A stretch of 64,000 nucleotides of DNA from JAIQET01 sp035542575 (GCA_035542575.1 DATKLE010000031.1:1-64000), one strand, 5' to 3'; numbered from the stretch's first letter, positions 34,233 through 44,007 are shown. Made by a program: numbers and translations. The notes: generated by a model from the sequence alone, not told the origin.

Positions 34233-36812
34233 CTACTTCAGGCCCTCGACCACATACAGGTAAGACAGAGTGCGGGGCACATCGTAAACGTAGAAGCTCC
34301 CATCGGGTGTAATTTCCCCGCCACCCACACCGGGAACGCCCGAAAGGTCCGCGGGGGCGTTTTCATGGTGCAGCTTTCGTTGTCCCGTCTTCAGATCCAT
34401 GAGGTAGACCTTGGCGGGTATCCCCGACTCATCCGCCACGTAAATCGAATTGCCGTCGGCGGCCCAGCCTGCCACCCGTTCGTCGGGTTTTACGAACGGG
34501 ATAGGCTGCCCCGCCTGTTCGCCGGAAAACGGAATGATCCAAGCCGCTCTGTCCTTGTACCCCAACACACTCTTGCCCTCGGGTGAGACCAAAGTGCCGC
34601 GAAAGTCCTCCGGCCCGAGAGCCCGTGGAGCACTCCCGTCCAACATCTGAACGTAGGTGCGGGGAGCATGCCCGGCTTCCGCAGCCACCATGATGACCCC
34701 CTTGCCATCGGGCAGAAAACGCAAGCTCTGCGAGTGGAACAGTCCGCCATCGCCCAGGGTCAGCGGTTGTCCCGCCCCCGACGGCAGCAGCACTGTGGGT
34801 GCCGGTTGCTTCACGCCGGTCGAGGCTACCCACTGGGTATCGGGTGAAATATCCAGACCCATGCCGCTGCCCAGGCGAATCGCCGGTGATCCATCGGTCT
34901 TGCGCAGGAAGATCGAATACTGCGGCCCCCCGCCCTCTCCGTCTTCCTCCAGCACCGCCCACTGTCCGTCATTGGAAACGCTGCGTGCGATGGTCCAATC
35001 AAACCACGAGAGATCAATGTCTTTGGCCTGACCGGCGCGATGGCCGTAAGCCTCCAAGCGCGTCGCCTCGTTCGTGATTAGCACCTGTCCGTCTTTGCTG
35101 ATATCGAACAGGTGCAGCCGCCCAGGAATGTGCAGCAGGTCGCGCAGTTTGCCATTCAGATCCACCGCGTACAGCGCGCTGTTGATGCCGGCATCGCTGC
35201 CTGTGAACCAGACCTCATCCCCGGAGCGCGACCAGGCTAGCCCCGTCAGGTCGCTCCACTCCTTGGTCAGCCTCTTCGCCTTGCCCGCAAGGTCGGTCAC
35301 CGCCACGTAGCCCCGCGTGTCCCCGTTTTGCGGATGGTCGAAATACGCAATCCACTTCCCATCGGGTGACACCGCCACATTGGTGATGTTGCCCGTGCTG
35401 GTGGTGAGAATGGTTTTCCCAATCGGATACTCCAGCCGGTTTTCCCCCGATACGACGTGCACCGCGGCCAAGGTATCTCCCCCCGGACCCCAGGCTGCAT
35501 CGATCACATCCCCCAGCAACTCGCGCGGGGCGCCTCCCGTCAGAGGCACCACCGAGAGCATCCCGCGGGGCACCTGCCCGCGCTGGGTGGCCTGGCGGAT
35601 CGCCATCTCTCCCTTGGACGAGATGCTCAGGACTTCGCTGTCCATCAGGTCAATCGGGCGGGACATCAGCGCGTCCGTTCGTGTGGTGTAGACCTGCTCC
35701 TTCGGGGCGCCGTTCCACGCCGCGCTGAACAGGATGCTCTGGCCATCCGGAGCAAACCGTGCTCCGTAGATCGTGCCTCGCTGGAAGGTGAGCTGATGAA
35801 AGCGCGGAGTCAGCGGAGGCGCGCTGCTTCTGGCTGCGTAATACGTGAGCGCCAGCGCGGCTACGACCACCAGCGCTGCGACTGCCTGCTTCCAATACGC
35901 CCGCCGCTCGGCCGCCACCGCCTTCAGGCGGGAGCCCGTGGCCGAGTGGCTGGAGATGGTCTCCAGATCGAACGCGATATCGCTGGCCGACTGGAAACGC
36001 TGCGCCGGATTCTTCTCCAGGCAGTGCCGTACTACGCGGTCCAATCCCGGCGACAGGTTCGGGGTGACTTCTTCCAGTTCCGGCGGCTCCTCCTTCAGGA
36101 TGGCGTTCATGGTCTCCACGCTAGAATCGCGTTTGAACGCCCGCTGGCCGCTCAGCATCTCGTACAAAATGGCCCCGAAGGCGAAGATGTCGGTGCGGTG
36201 GTCCGTCGCCTGACCGCGCACCTGCTCCGGCGACATGTAGCCCACCGTGCCGACCACCTGTCCGGGAGTGGTATTCGACTGCGGATGGTCCACCGTTTGC
36301 AAGTCGGGTGTTCCCGACGCGAACATGTCCCCCTGCTGCAACTTCGCCAGGCCGAAATCCAGAATCTTGATGCGCCCATCATTCAGCACGAAAATGTTGT
36401 CGGGCTTCAGGTCGCGGTGCACCACGCCCTTCTCGTGGGCCGCTGCCAGCCCGCGCGCAATCTGCATCCCGTAGTCCACCGCCTTGCGCTGCGACAGGGG
36501 CGCACCTTGCATGTGCTGGCGCAGGCTCTGCCCTTCCAGCAACTCGGAGACGAGATAGGGAGAACCATCCTGCGTGCCGACATCAAAGATCGCCAGAATG
36601 TTGGGATGGTTGAGCGCACCCACCGCCCGCGCTTCCTGCTCGAAGCGCCGTAAGCGCTCAGTCTCCTGGGCAAAGGAAGCCGGCAGAATCTTGATAGCCA
36701 CTTCCCGCCGCAGGCGCGAGTCGCGCGCCCGATACACTTCGCCCATTCCACCCGCCCCCAGCAGGGACAGGATTTCGTACGGCCCAATTTTCGTGCCCGA
36801 GGTCAATGCCAT
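34233..36812 (-). CDS. Ser/Thr protein kinase with C-terminal WD40-like beta-propeller
   Basis: 859 residues. The N-terminal PknB-type kinase has GAGGMGEVYRARD (P-loop), K41 in VAIKILP, HRDLKPDN (catalytic D134) and DFG at 152-154, then GTVGYMSPEQVRG. One membrane segment at about 315-335 (AVAALVVVAALALTYYAARS) puts the last ~520 residues outside: TolB/WD40-like blades such as 'GARFAPDGQSILFSAAWNGA' and 'NVAVSPDGKWIAYFDHPQNG'. An adjacent, divergent gene encodes a paralogue. The ATG has no Shine-Dalgarno; a TATAAT ends 11 bases upstream. Confidence 0.9.
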   Translation of the reverse strand: MALTSGTKIGPYEILSLLGAGGMGEVYRARDSRLRREVAIKILPASFAQETERLRRFEQEARAVGALNHPNILAIFDVGTQDGSPYLVSELLEGQSLRQHMQGAPLSQRKAVDYGMQIARGLAAAHEKGVVHRDLKPDNIFVLNDGRIKILDFGLAKLQQGDMFASGTPDLQTVDHPQSNTTPGQVVGTVGYMSPEQVRGQATDHRTDIFAFGAILYEMLSGQRAFKRDSSVETMNAILKEEPPELEEVTPNLSPGLDRVVRHCLEKNPAQRFQSASDIAFDLETISSHSATGSRLKAVAAERRAYWKQAVAALVVVAALALTYYAARSSAPPLTPRFHQLTFQRGTIYGARFAPDGQSILFSAAWNGAPKEQVYTTRTDALMSRPIDLMDSEVLSISSKGEMAIRQATQRGQVPRGMLSVVPLTGGAPRELLGDVIDAAWGPGGDTLAAVHVVSGENRLEYPIGKTILTTSTGNITNVAVSPDGKWIAYFDHPQNGDTRGYVAVTDLAGKAKRLTKEWSDLTGLAWSRSGDEVWFTGSDAGINSALYAVDLNGKLRDLLHIPGRLHLFDISKDGQVLITNEATRLEAYGHRAGQAKDIDLSWFDWTIARSVSNDGQWAVLEEDGEGGGPQYSIFLRKTDGSPAIRLGSGMGLDISPDTQWVASTGVKQPAPTVLLPSGAGQPLTLGDGGLFHSQSLRFLPDGKGVIMVAAEAGHAPRTYVQMLDGSAPRALGPEDFRGTLVSPEGKSVLGYKDRAAWIIPFSGEQAGQPIPFVKPDERVAGWAADGNSIYVADESGIPAKVYLMDLKTGQRKLHHENAPADLSGVPGVGGGEITPDGSFYVYDVPRTLSYLYVVEGLK

Positions 36813-36823
36813 AGGTGGGAGGG

Positions 36824-36829
36824 ATTATA
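36824..36829 (-). promoter_or_regulatory. -10 box (TATAAT) of the left kinase gene, near-leaderless
   Basis: Perfect TATAAT on the minus strand with exactly 11 bases before the ATG, so transcription would start about five bases before it. No ribosome-binding site in between. Confidence 0.6.
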
Positions 36830-36877
36830 CCCCGAGGATTAGGACCTGCCCCTGGGAACGCCATTCTGCCTAAACGG

Positions 36878-36883
36878 TATAAT
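36878..36883 (+). promoter_or_regulatory. -10 box (TATAAT) of the right kinase gene, near-leaderless
   Basis: Perfect TATAAT with exactly 11 bases before the ATG, the same spacing as on the other strand. No ribosome-binding site. Confidence 0.6.
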
Positions 36884-36894
36884 GGCGCGCATCC

Positions 36895-39525
36895 ATGCCC
36901 CTGAACCCTGGCAGCAAACTCGGCCCCTACGAAATCATTGCTCCACTCGCTGCCGGCGGCATGGGTGAAGTGTATCGAGGCCGCGACACTCGGCTGCATC
37001 GCGAAATCGCTCTCAAGGTCCTGCCCGAATCCTTTTCTGCTGATCGCGATCGCCTTCGCCGCTTTGAGCAGGAAGCACGCGCGGTTGCTGCCCTGAACCA
37101 CCCCAACATTCTGGTTCTTTACGATATCGGCGAGCACGCAGGAACGCACTACATCGTCTCTGAGTTGCTCGAAGGCGCCACCCTGCGGGACAAACTGAAC
37201 GCGGGCGCGATAGGCACGCGTCGCGCGCTCGAGTATGCGCTGCAGCTTGCTCACGGCCTTGCCGCCGCACATGAGAAAGGAGTCGTCCACCGCGACCTTA
37301 AACCCGAAAATATATTCATCACCAGGGAAGGCCGGGTGAAGATCCTTGATTTTGGCCTGGCCCGCCAGAATCCCCTGGTCCCATCACAATCCGGCCAGGA
37401 AGACGCGACCTTGGGATTGCTCACCCCCGCAGCCACGACCCCAGGCGTCGTCCTGGGAACCGTGGGATACATGTCGCCGGAACAGGTACGCGGCGAAACC
37501 CTGGATCATCGCGGCGACATCTTCGCCTTCGGCGCCATCCTTTATGAAATGCTCTCTGGACACCGCGCTTTTAGACGCGATTCCTCAGCCGAAACCATGA
37601 CGGCCATCTTGAAGGAGGACCCGCCGGATCTGGCTATCCAGAGTCAGGTGCCTGTGGGGGTGGAACGCGTCATGCGCCGCTGTCTCGAGAAGTCGCCGGC
37701 GCAGCGGTTCCAGTCCGCCAAGGACCTCGCATTTGCCCTGGAGGCGTTGAGCGGCAGTTCGCAAGCTCTGGCAGCACCGGCTTTGCCCGCAGGCGCCCGG
37801 CGCCGGCGGTGGATACCGGTTGCCGGGGTGATTGCGCTGGCAGCTCTCGCGGCCCTGGCATATTATGCCGGTCGACACCGCTCCTCCTCCTCGGCCCCAT
37901 TCGAACGCCTCACCTTTCAACGGGGATACATCAAAGGAGCCCGATTCGCGCCCGACGGCCAAAATGTGATCTACAGCGCTGCTTGGGAAGGCCGTCCATA
38001 TGAGGTTTTCTCCACTCGCATCGGCGATCACAACGCGCGTCCACTTGAGCTCGGAAATGCGATGGTGGTTGGAATCTCCAATGCCGGCGAGCTGGCGCTG
38101 CTGACCAATGTGCGGCGCATCAGGGAGACGAATTGGCTGCAAATCGGTACCCTGGCGCAAGCCTCCACCTCGGGCGGCGCGCCACGAGAAATTTTGGAAG
38201 ATGTGTGGGATGCCGATATCAGCCCCAATGGCGGGCAATTTGCCGTTGTGCGCTCGCCCTCGGGCCCACAACAGCTCGAGTTTCCCATTGGACGGGTGCT
38301 TTTCACCAACAACGGCTACATTAGCCACCCGCGCATCGCGCCGGACGGCAAGTCAGTGGCGTTCCTTGAACACCCGGTCTTTGGCGATGATCGTGGCTAC
38401 GTTTCCGTGGTTGATGCCAGCGGAAAGGCCAGGCGCCTGACAGCAGAGTATGCGGGAATCGAAGGTCTGGCCTGGTCGCCGGATGGGCGAGAGCTCTGGT
38501 ATTCCACAGCCGAGCCAGCGGATGTTTCCCAGGAGCGCATGGTTTACGCCGTCACCCTCCAGGGTAAGGAGCGAAGGATTCTGCAGGTTCCCGGCGATAC
38601 CGTGGTTTGGGATATCGATAGCAAGGGACATCTCCTGTTCTCCCACGAGAACATGACCGGCGCAGAGATGGTCGCATCACCCCCGAATTCACCGGAACGA
38701 AACGTGTCGGTTCTGGGGTTTGGAATTTTTGGGGCACTTTCTGCTGACGGGAAGATCATCAGCTTTACGGAGTCAGGCCACGGCGTTTCGACCGACTACT
38801 CGATATTTTTCCGGCGGCTTGATGCGGCTGCTTCGGTGGAACTCGGCGAAGGCACAGTCATGGGGATCACGCCCGATGGCAAGTACGTGGTTGCCTCCGT
38901 CCCCAGCCAACCCACACAACTTCGCGTTCTGCCTACCGGAGCTGGGCAGTCACGCAGCTTCGATGTCGCTCCGGTGGTGGTGGATCGCGGATTCTTGTCC
39001 TGGCTGCCGGAGGCAAACCCGTCCTTAGCAGGAGAAGCGAGGGAATTCGTCTTCCTGGGGCATGAGGGAGAGAAGCCGCGCCGCGCGTATCGAGTGTCCC
39101 TCGCGGGTGGCCCGGCACGCCCCCTGACCACGGCAACCGGGGCGGAGTTCTGGAACGTTGTTTCACCGGACGGCAGGTTGGTGTTGGTGGGGTCCAGCGC
39201 TCGATCTGACGCCAAGAGCCAAAGCACGGTTGTGGACTTGACCACTGGACAGAGTCGCCGCGTTCCGCTCGAACCTGCGGACATGCCGGTAGCCTGGGAC
39301 CAAGACGGGAAGCATGTCTTTGTCGTGCAGGTCGAGGATGACCGGGGCACCATCTTCCGCGTGGACCTGGCCACGGGGCATCGCGAACTGTGGAAGGAGG
39401 TTCGGCCCTCGGACCCGGCGGGCATTCTCTCGCTCTCGCACTTTTACATCACGCCCGCCGGCAATGCCTATGCTTACCACGCTGCTCGCATCCTCTCTGC
39501 TCTGTACCTGTACTCGCAAGACTGA
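36895..39525 (+). CDS. Ser/Thr protein kinase with C-terminal WD40-like beta-propeller (paralogue)
   Basis: 876 residues, same architecture and kinase residue positions as the divergent neighbour: GGMGEVYRGRD, K41 in IALKVLP, HRDLKPEN (D134), DFG at 152-154, GTVGYMSPEQVRG. One membrane segment at about 303-324 (IPVAGVIALAALAALAYYAG). The outer propeller has 'GARFAPDGQNVIYSAAWEGR', 'HPRIAPDGKSVAFLEHPVFG' and 'GLAWSPDGRELWYS'. The pair probably arose by an inverted duplication. What they sense or phosphorylate is unknown. Confidence 0.9.
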   Translation: MPLNPGSKLGPYEIIAPLAAGGMGEVYRGRDTRLHREIALKVLPESFSADRDRLRRFEQEARAVAALNHPNILVLYDIGEHAGTHYIVSELLEGATLRDKLNAGAIGTRRALEYALQLAHGLAAAHEKGVVHRDLKPENIFITREGRVKILDFGLARQNPLVPSQSGQEDATLGLLTPAATTPGVVLGTVGYMSPEQVRGETLDHRGDIFAFGAILYEMLSGHRAFRRDSSAETMTAILKEDPPDLAIQSQVPVGVERVMRRCLEKSPAQRFQSAKDLAFALEALSGSSQALAAPALPAGARRRRWIPVAGVIALAALAALAYYAGRHRSSSSAPFERLTFQRGYIKGARFAPDGQNVIYSAAWEGRPYEVFSTRIGDHNARPLELGNAMVVGISNAGELALLTNVRRIRETNWLQIGTLAQASTSGGAPREILEDVWDADISPNGGQFAVVRSPSGPQQLEFPIGRVLFTNNGYISHPRIAPDGKSVAFLEHPVFGDDRGYVSVVDASGKARRLTAEYAGIEGLAWSPDGRELWYSTAEPADVSQERMVYAVTLQGKERRILQVPGDTVVWDIDSKGHLLFSHENMTGAEMVASPPNSPERNVSVLGFGIFGALSADGKIISFTESGHGVSTDYSIFFRRLDAAASVELGEGTVMGITPDGKYVVASVPSQPTQLRVLPTGAGQSRSFDVAPVVVDRGFLSWLPEANPSLAGEAREFVFLGHEGEKPRRAYRVSLAGGPARPLTTATGAEFWNVVSPDGRLVLVGSSARSDAKSQSTVVDLTTGQSRRVPLEPADMPVAWDQDGKHVFVVQVEDDRGTIFRVDLATGHRELWKEVRPSDPAGILSLSHFYITPAGNAYAYHAARILSALYLYSQD

Positions 39526-39595
39526 ACCCGGAGGAAAGCCTGTTCTTTTTGTACTGCTGCTCCGCTTCACCCGGAGGGAATAGGCTGCTGGGTTC

Positions 39596-40843
39596 TTAGA
39601 GCGCCGCCACTTTCCGCTGCAGCAACAGGAAATACAAAGCCATCAGGATCAGCCCCAATCCATTCACCCCCAGCACCACGGGCGCGGTAAACATCGGGAC
39701 CAGCCATCCCGACAGCAGGTTGCCCATGGGCATGCCTCCGCGGAAGGCGCAGTTGTACACGCTCATCACACGTCCGCGCATTTCGTTGGTGGTGATCAGT
39801 TGCACCAGCGAGGTCACGGTGGCAAACACCACCATCATGGAAGCCCCCACCACCACCAGCATGACGTAACTCAGCGGCAGCCAGCGTGACAGCGAGAAGC
39901 CCACAATGCCCACGCCCAGGGTAATCAGCGTGATGAGCGCCACCCGCCCCTTGTGCCGGATGTTGCCCATCCCGGCCACCAACAGCGAGCCGCAGATCGA
40001 ACCGATCCCCATCAGCGAAAGCAGGGCCCCGTAAGTCTCCGGACCACGATGAAAGAAGTCTTTGACGAACACCGGAAGATAGGTGCGCATGGGCATGGCC
40101 AGCGCGGTCATGCAGAACGCCAGGATGATCAGCGCCTCCATGGATCCCTGCTGGCGAACGAACTTGATGCCTTGCTTCAGGCTGCCGAAGATCGAGTCAG
40201 TCGTTTTCTCCGGCAGGTAACGGGCGGTGATGAGCAGGAGAGAAACGATCGGTGCCAGGAAGGATACCGCATTCAGCCCAAAGCACCAGGATTCACCTAG
40301 CTTGGCCAGTGCCTGACCGGCCAGCGCCGGTCCGACCGTGACGGCCATGTTGAATTGAATGGAATTCAGGGCAATCGCATTGGGCATGTCTTCCCGGCCC
40401 ACCAGACTGGGAATCAGAGCTTGATACGCGGGTCCGCCAAAGGCCTGGGCCAGGCCGGATACGAAAGAACATGTCAGCATGTGCCACACGCGGATGTGCC
40501 CGGTAGCCACCAGCACGGTAAGCACGGTCGCGCAGGCCATCTGCACGTACTGGGAGCCAAGCAGCACCTTGTGGCGCTCAGTCCGGTCGGCCACCACTCC
40601 GCCGATCAGCGAAAAAAGGAAGATAGGAATGCCTCCGAGGAACTGATCCAACGCGAGCAGGAAGGCGGAATGGCTCAGGCGGTAGATCAGCCACCCCTGC
40701 GCCACAATCTGCATCCAGGTGCCGATGCTGGACGTGCAGGCGCCGAACCACATCAAGCGGAAATCGCGATATTGAAATGCCTTGAATACCCTGCGAAGAA
40801 TAGATCTCTCCTCGCGCCCGCCGTCCCTCGCACCGGCGTGCAT
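39596..40843 (-). CDS. MFS transporter, DHA3/EntS-like
   Basis: Twelve-helix exporter, 415 residues. FKAFQYRDFRLMWFGACTSS with SIGTWMQIVAQGWLIYRLSH is the typical beginning of this MFS group, and the loop 2-3 motif reads GGVVADRTERHKVLLGSQ (motif A). The second half repeats the pattern around YGALLSLMGIGSICGSLLVA. Likely a proton-driven exporter of siderophore- or drug-like molecules; the substrate cannot be told. Single gene, convergent with the kinase gene. Confidence 0.85.
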   Translation of the reverse strand: MHAGARDGGREERSILRRVFKAFQYRDFRLMWFGACTSSIGTWMQIVAQGWLIYRLSHSAFLLALDQFLGGIPIFLFSLIGGVVADRTERHKVLLGSQYVQMACATVLTVLVATGHIRVWHMLTCSFVSGLAQAFGGPAYQALIPSLVGREDMPNAIALNSIQFNMAVTVGPALAGQALAKLGESWCFGLNAVSFLAPIVSLLLITARYLPEKTTDSIFGSLKQGIKFVRQQGSMEALIILAFCMTALAMPMRTYLPVFVKDFFHRGPETYGALLSLMGIGSICGSLLVAGMGNIRHKGRVALITLITLGVGIVGFSLSRWLPLSYVMLVVVGASMMVVFATVTSLVQLITTNEMRGRVMSVYNCAFRGGMPMGNLLSGWLVPMFTAPVVLGVNGLGLILMALYFLLLQRKVAAL

Positions 40844-40967
40844 TCCGCCCTACATGAGTACTTGTTGGACTACTGCGATGCTGGGCTCTTTCGATTAGCC
40901 CGAGTCATCGCCGGTTGAATTTGTTTCCGGAGATTCGTAGCGATGCAGTTTGACAACGCTCGATGTT

Positions 40968-41067
40968 AGTCTTTGCGACCTCGGCGAACCGTTGGCGCAC
41001 TTTGCGGTTTAAAACCTTTTACCGCAAAGCGCACAAAGAAAAGCCGCTAAGCTCGCAAAGCCGGAGA
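40968..41067. repeat. ACCGCAAAGCGC-type inverted repeat
   Basis: CTTTGCGGT (41000-41008) pairs with ACCGCAAAG (41021-41029) around an AT-rich loop. Outward, both arms continue as degenerate copies of one word chain (ACCGCAAAG, then GCGCAAAG/GCGCACAAAG, then CGCTAAG and TCGCAAAG). It occupies the 277-bp gap upstream of the MFS gene and downstream of the acyl-CoA dehydrogenase; nothing else is visible there. Confidence 0.65.
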
Positions 41068-41120
41068 AGTTCGAGATTCGCAAATTGCACCGCCACCCGG
41101 GAATCGTTGGTCCGGAGGGC

Positions 41121-42263
41121 CTACTCTTTGAGCAATTGCCTAGCAATCACCAGCCGCTGAATCTCACTAGTCCCTTCGCCAATCGTGCACAGCTTGACGT
41201 CGCGATAGTACTTCTCCGCCGGATAGTCCTTGGTAAAGCCGTATCCGCCAAAAATCTGCACGCCTTCATTGGCACAGCGTACGGCCACCTCGCTGGCGTA
41301 GAGCTTGGCCATGGAGGATTCCTGGGTCGTCTTAAGTCCCGCGTCTTTCATGGACGCGGCGCGCATGGTCAGCAGACGGGCCGCGTCGATCTCGGTGGCC
41401 ATGTCGGCCAGCTTCCACTGGATGGCCTGGAACTCGCTGATGGCCTTGCCGAACTGCTTGCGCGTCTTTGAGTATTTCAAGGCGGACTCGTAAGCGCCCT
41501 GGGCCATGCCCAGCGAGAGCGCAGCAATCGAGATGCGGCCGCCGTCCAGCACCTGCATGGCATCAACGAAGCCGGCGCCTTCCTGGCCTAGCAGGTTCTC
41601 CGCGGGAATCAGGCAGTCTTCGAAGATCAGTTCGGACGTATCGCTGGCCCGCAGGCCGAGCTTGTTTTCTTTTTTCCCGGCGCGGAAGCCCTTGGTTCCC
41701 TTCTCCACGATGAAGGCCGAAAGCCCGTGCGTGTGGGCGGCGCGGTCGGTCACGCCGATCACCACCACTACGTCGGCATAATGGCCGTTGGTAATGAAGG
41801 TCTTGGTGCCATTCAGCAGCCAATGTTTTCCCTTGCGCATCGCGGTCATGCGCGCGCTGCCCGCGTCCGACCCGGAAGAAGGCTCGGTCAGACCCCAGGC
41901 GCCGAGATACTCTCCGGTGGCCAGCTTGCTCACATATTTTTTCTTCTGCTCTTCGGTCCCAGCAATGAAGATATGGTTCGAGCACAGCGAGGTATGCGCC
42001 GCGACGATGATGCCCACCGAGCCGTCCACCCGCGAGAGTTCTTCGATCGCAGTGGCGTACTCGACGTATCCCATGCCCGCACCGTTGTACTGCGCCGGGA
42101 ACACCATGCCCAGCAGCCCCAGCATGCCCAGTTCTTTGATGGTGGCCAGGGGAAACTCGCCGGACTCGTCCCACTTCATGACGTTGGGGCCAATTTCGCG
42201 CTCGGCAAACTCGCGCACGCTCTTTTTCAGTTGCAGCTGCTCTTCGTTCAGTAAGAAATCCAA
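41121..42263 (-). CDS. Acyl-CoA dehydrogenase, short/medium-chain type
   Basis: FAD enzyme of beta-oxidation or amino-acid breakdown, 380 residues from a TTG with a perfect GGAGG at ideal spacing (MDFLLNEEQLQLKKSVREFA). FAD-binding stretches: LGAWGLTEPSSGSDAGS and KTFITNGHYADV; the substrate/ETF region is FGKAISEFQAIQWKLADM, and the catalytic base Glu is in TIGEGTSEIQRLVIARQLL, the short-chain/butyryl type position. The longer frame upstream has no family similarity. Confidence 0.93.
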   Translation of the reverse strand: MDFLLNEEQLQLKKSVREFAEREIGPNVMKWDESGEFPLATIKELGMLGLLGMVFPAQYNGAGMGYVEYATAIEELSRVDGSVGIIVAAHTSLCSNHIFIAGTEEQKKKYVSKLATGEYLGAWGLTEPSSGSDAGSARMTAMRKGKHWLLNGTKTFITNGHYADVVVVIGVTDRAAHTHGLSAFIVEKGTKGFRAGKKENKLGLRASDTSELIFEDCLIPAENLLGQEGAGFVDAMQVLDGGRISIAALSLGMAQGAYESALKYSKTRKQFGKAISEFQAIQWKLADMATEIDAARLLTMRAASMKDAGLKTTQESSMAKLYASEVAVRCANEGVQIFGGYGFTKDYPAEKYYRDVKLCTIGEGTSEIQRLVIARQLLKE

Positions 42264-42386
42264 GATTCCTCCGAAAACCTCAGGCCCCGGCTCACCTGCC
42301 GGCGCCACACGCGGGATGACTGCGCAGACCCAAAACATTTGATTAGACCACAGGATGGGACCGGATGAAACCACCGGCGACGGAGT

Positions 42387-42626
42387 TCACCGCCGCAGCA
42401 GGCAGCGAAAAGCCCAGCTCGTCGTCCACCAGAAAGCGGGCAGCAGGTAGATAGCGACCACGATCAATCCAATCACGAGAAGTGTGACCCGCGAGCGGCG
42501 CACCGCCTGCTGCTGGACTTGGAGGGCGCGCTCCTGGTTCTGCAGGGCCAGCTTGTAGTTCTCCAGGTGCTGCTTCTGGAGGTCGCGGATTTCCCTCAGC
42601 ATGGAAAGGATCTGTTCTTCGGGCAT
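42387..42626 (-). CDS. Small coiled-coil protein with a C-terminal membrane anchor
   Basis: 79 residues from the ATG with GGGGAG six bases upstream (an ATG eight codons earlier is the alternative). Residues 1-45 are a polar helix rich in Gln and Leu (MLREIRDLQKQHLENYKLAL, then QVQQQAVRRSR), followed by a single membrane segment (VTLLVIGLIVVAIYLLPAFW) and a short tail. Tail-anchored coiled coil; function unknown. It lies between hemW and the acyl-CoA dehydrogenase in the same direction. Confidence 0.65.
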   Translation of the reverse strand: MPEEQILSMLREIRDLQKQHLENYKLALQNQERALQVQQQAVRRSRVTLLVIGLIVVAIYLLPAFWWTTSWAFRCLLRR

Positions 42627-42728
42627 TGGCGCTCCCCATCCGTATGACAAATGATTTCGACCGCAGGCGAAAGAGCGCGGAAGAGCTAGAACTCCGGTGC
42701 GGCCGCGGCTGGCCGGCGAACGTGGACG

Positions 42729-43910
42729 CTATGGCTGCGGTTCCACCACGGAAAGAAAGCTCTCGAAGACTTCGTTGGAAAGCAGCCTGCCCCGCGGGGT
42801 GAGCCGAATGCGCTCGCCTTCGTGTTCGAGCAGCCCGGAGCGGACATTCTCCGCAATGGCCCCGCAAAAGGCTTCCGCCGCATCCCGCCCGAACCTCTCA
42901 GCTACCTCCTGCATATCCACACCCCGAGTCAGGCGCAACCCCAGGAAGAATGTCTCCTCCAGAGCGGCCCGCGCGGAAACGGCCGTATGGCGAGGTGGCC
43001 GCCCCGCCATGTACTCCTCGAGCGAATCCGGCGTGGAGAAGCGCACCCCCTGGCCCGCTGCGGCCTCCAGCATCGAATGGGCATCCACGCCAAATCCAAG
43101 ATACGGCTGGCGGGTCCAGTATTTCAGGTTGTGGCGGGACTCGTATCCTTCGCGGGCAAAGTTGGAGATCTCGTATTGCCGCACACCTGCCGCGTTCAGG
43201 CGCCCACAGGCCATGCTGTACAGGTCAGCGGTGAGATCTTCGTCAGGAACGAAGTGCGCGTGATATCTTGTACCGCCCGCGATCAGTTCGCGGCCGAGGC
43301 GGGAATCTTCGTCCACCTCCAGCATGTAGACGCTGGCGTGGGGTGCGCCGGTGGCGAGGAGTTCAGTCAGGGACCATTCCCAGCTCTCCGCGGTCTGATG
43401 GGGCAGGCCGGCAATCAGATCAATGTTGACGTTGCTGATACCGGCGTCGCGCAAGTGAGCGATGTCGTCGAGCACCCTGGCCCGGGAGTGGAGCCGCCCA
43501 ACTGACGCTGCTTCCTGGTCCACGAACGACTGCACGCCCAGGCTCACGCGGTTGACGCCGCAGCGTTGCAGGGTCTCGAGCATGGGCGGCGTCAGGGTGC
43601 CGGGAGCGCACTCGACCGTGATTTCTGCGCCGGGCTGGAGCTGGAAATTTTGCGAAATGGTGACAAACAGCCGCTCCAGTTGGGTTATATCGAGCACTGT
43701 GGGGGTCCCTCCGCCCAGATACACGGAGTCAACCACGCGCGAATATTGCCCGCCCATCTGCTCCGCGGTCTGGCGGGCATGCTCGATGTCGAAACAAACG
43801 CGGTCCACATAGCGCTCAAAGACTGCGCGGGAAAACACGTCGGAGGCGAAGTTGCAATAGCTGCACTTGCTGCGGCAGAACGGCACCGAGATGTAGAGGC
43901 CCACAGGCAT
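42729..43910 (-). CDS. hemW: Radical SAM heme chaperone HemW
   Basis: Binds heme and a 4Fe-4S cluster; inserts heme into respiratory proteins. 393 residues. The radical-SAM cluster motif is FCRSKCSYCNF (C12, C16, C19). SVYLGGGTPTVL binds S-adenosylmethionine. HemW rather than coproporphyrinogen oxidase HemN is indicated by the RHNLKYW motif and by the shorter length, and the C-terminal winged-helix part contains FFLGLRLTRGVDM. A standalone gene. Confidence 0.92.
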   Translation of the reverse strand: MPVGLYISVPFCRSKCSYCNFASDVFSRAVFERYVDRVCFDIEHARQTAEQMGGQYSRVVDSVYLGGGTPTVLDITQLERLFVTISQNFQLQPGAEITVECAPGTLTPPMLETLQRCGVNRVSLGVQSFVDQEAASVGRLHSRARVLDDIAHLRDAGISNVNIDLIAGLPHQTAESWEWSLTELLATGAPHASVYMLEVDEDSRLGRELIAGGTRYHAHFVPDEDLTADLYSMACGRLNAAGVRQYEISNFAREGYESRHNLKYWTRQPYLGFGVDAHSMLEAAAGQGVRFSTPDSLEEYMAGRPPRHTAVSARAALEETFFLGLRLTRGVDMQEVAERFGRDAAEAFCGAIAENVRSGLLEHEGERIRLTPRGRLLSNEVFESFLSVVEPQP

Positions 43911-44007
43911 CCTGTAGGATTATCCCACTTCGCTGTAACCAGGGAATGAAGGGCAGCATCAGAGACTAGTTAGCTGACCAGTTGGTTTGGACGCAGTGCC
44001 GAATTCC

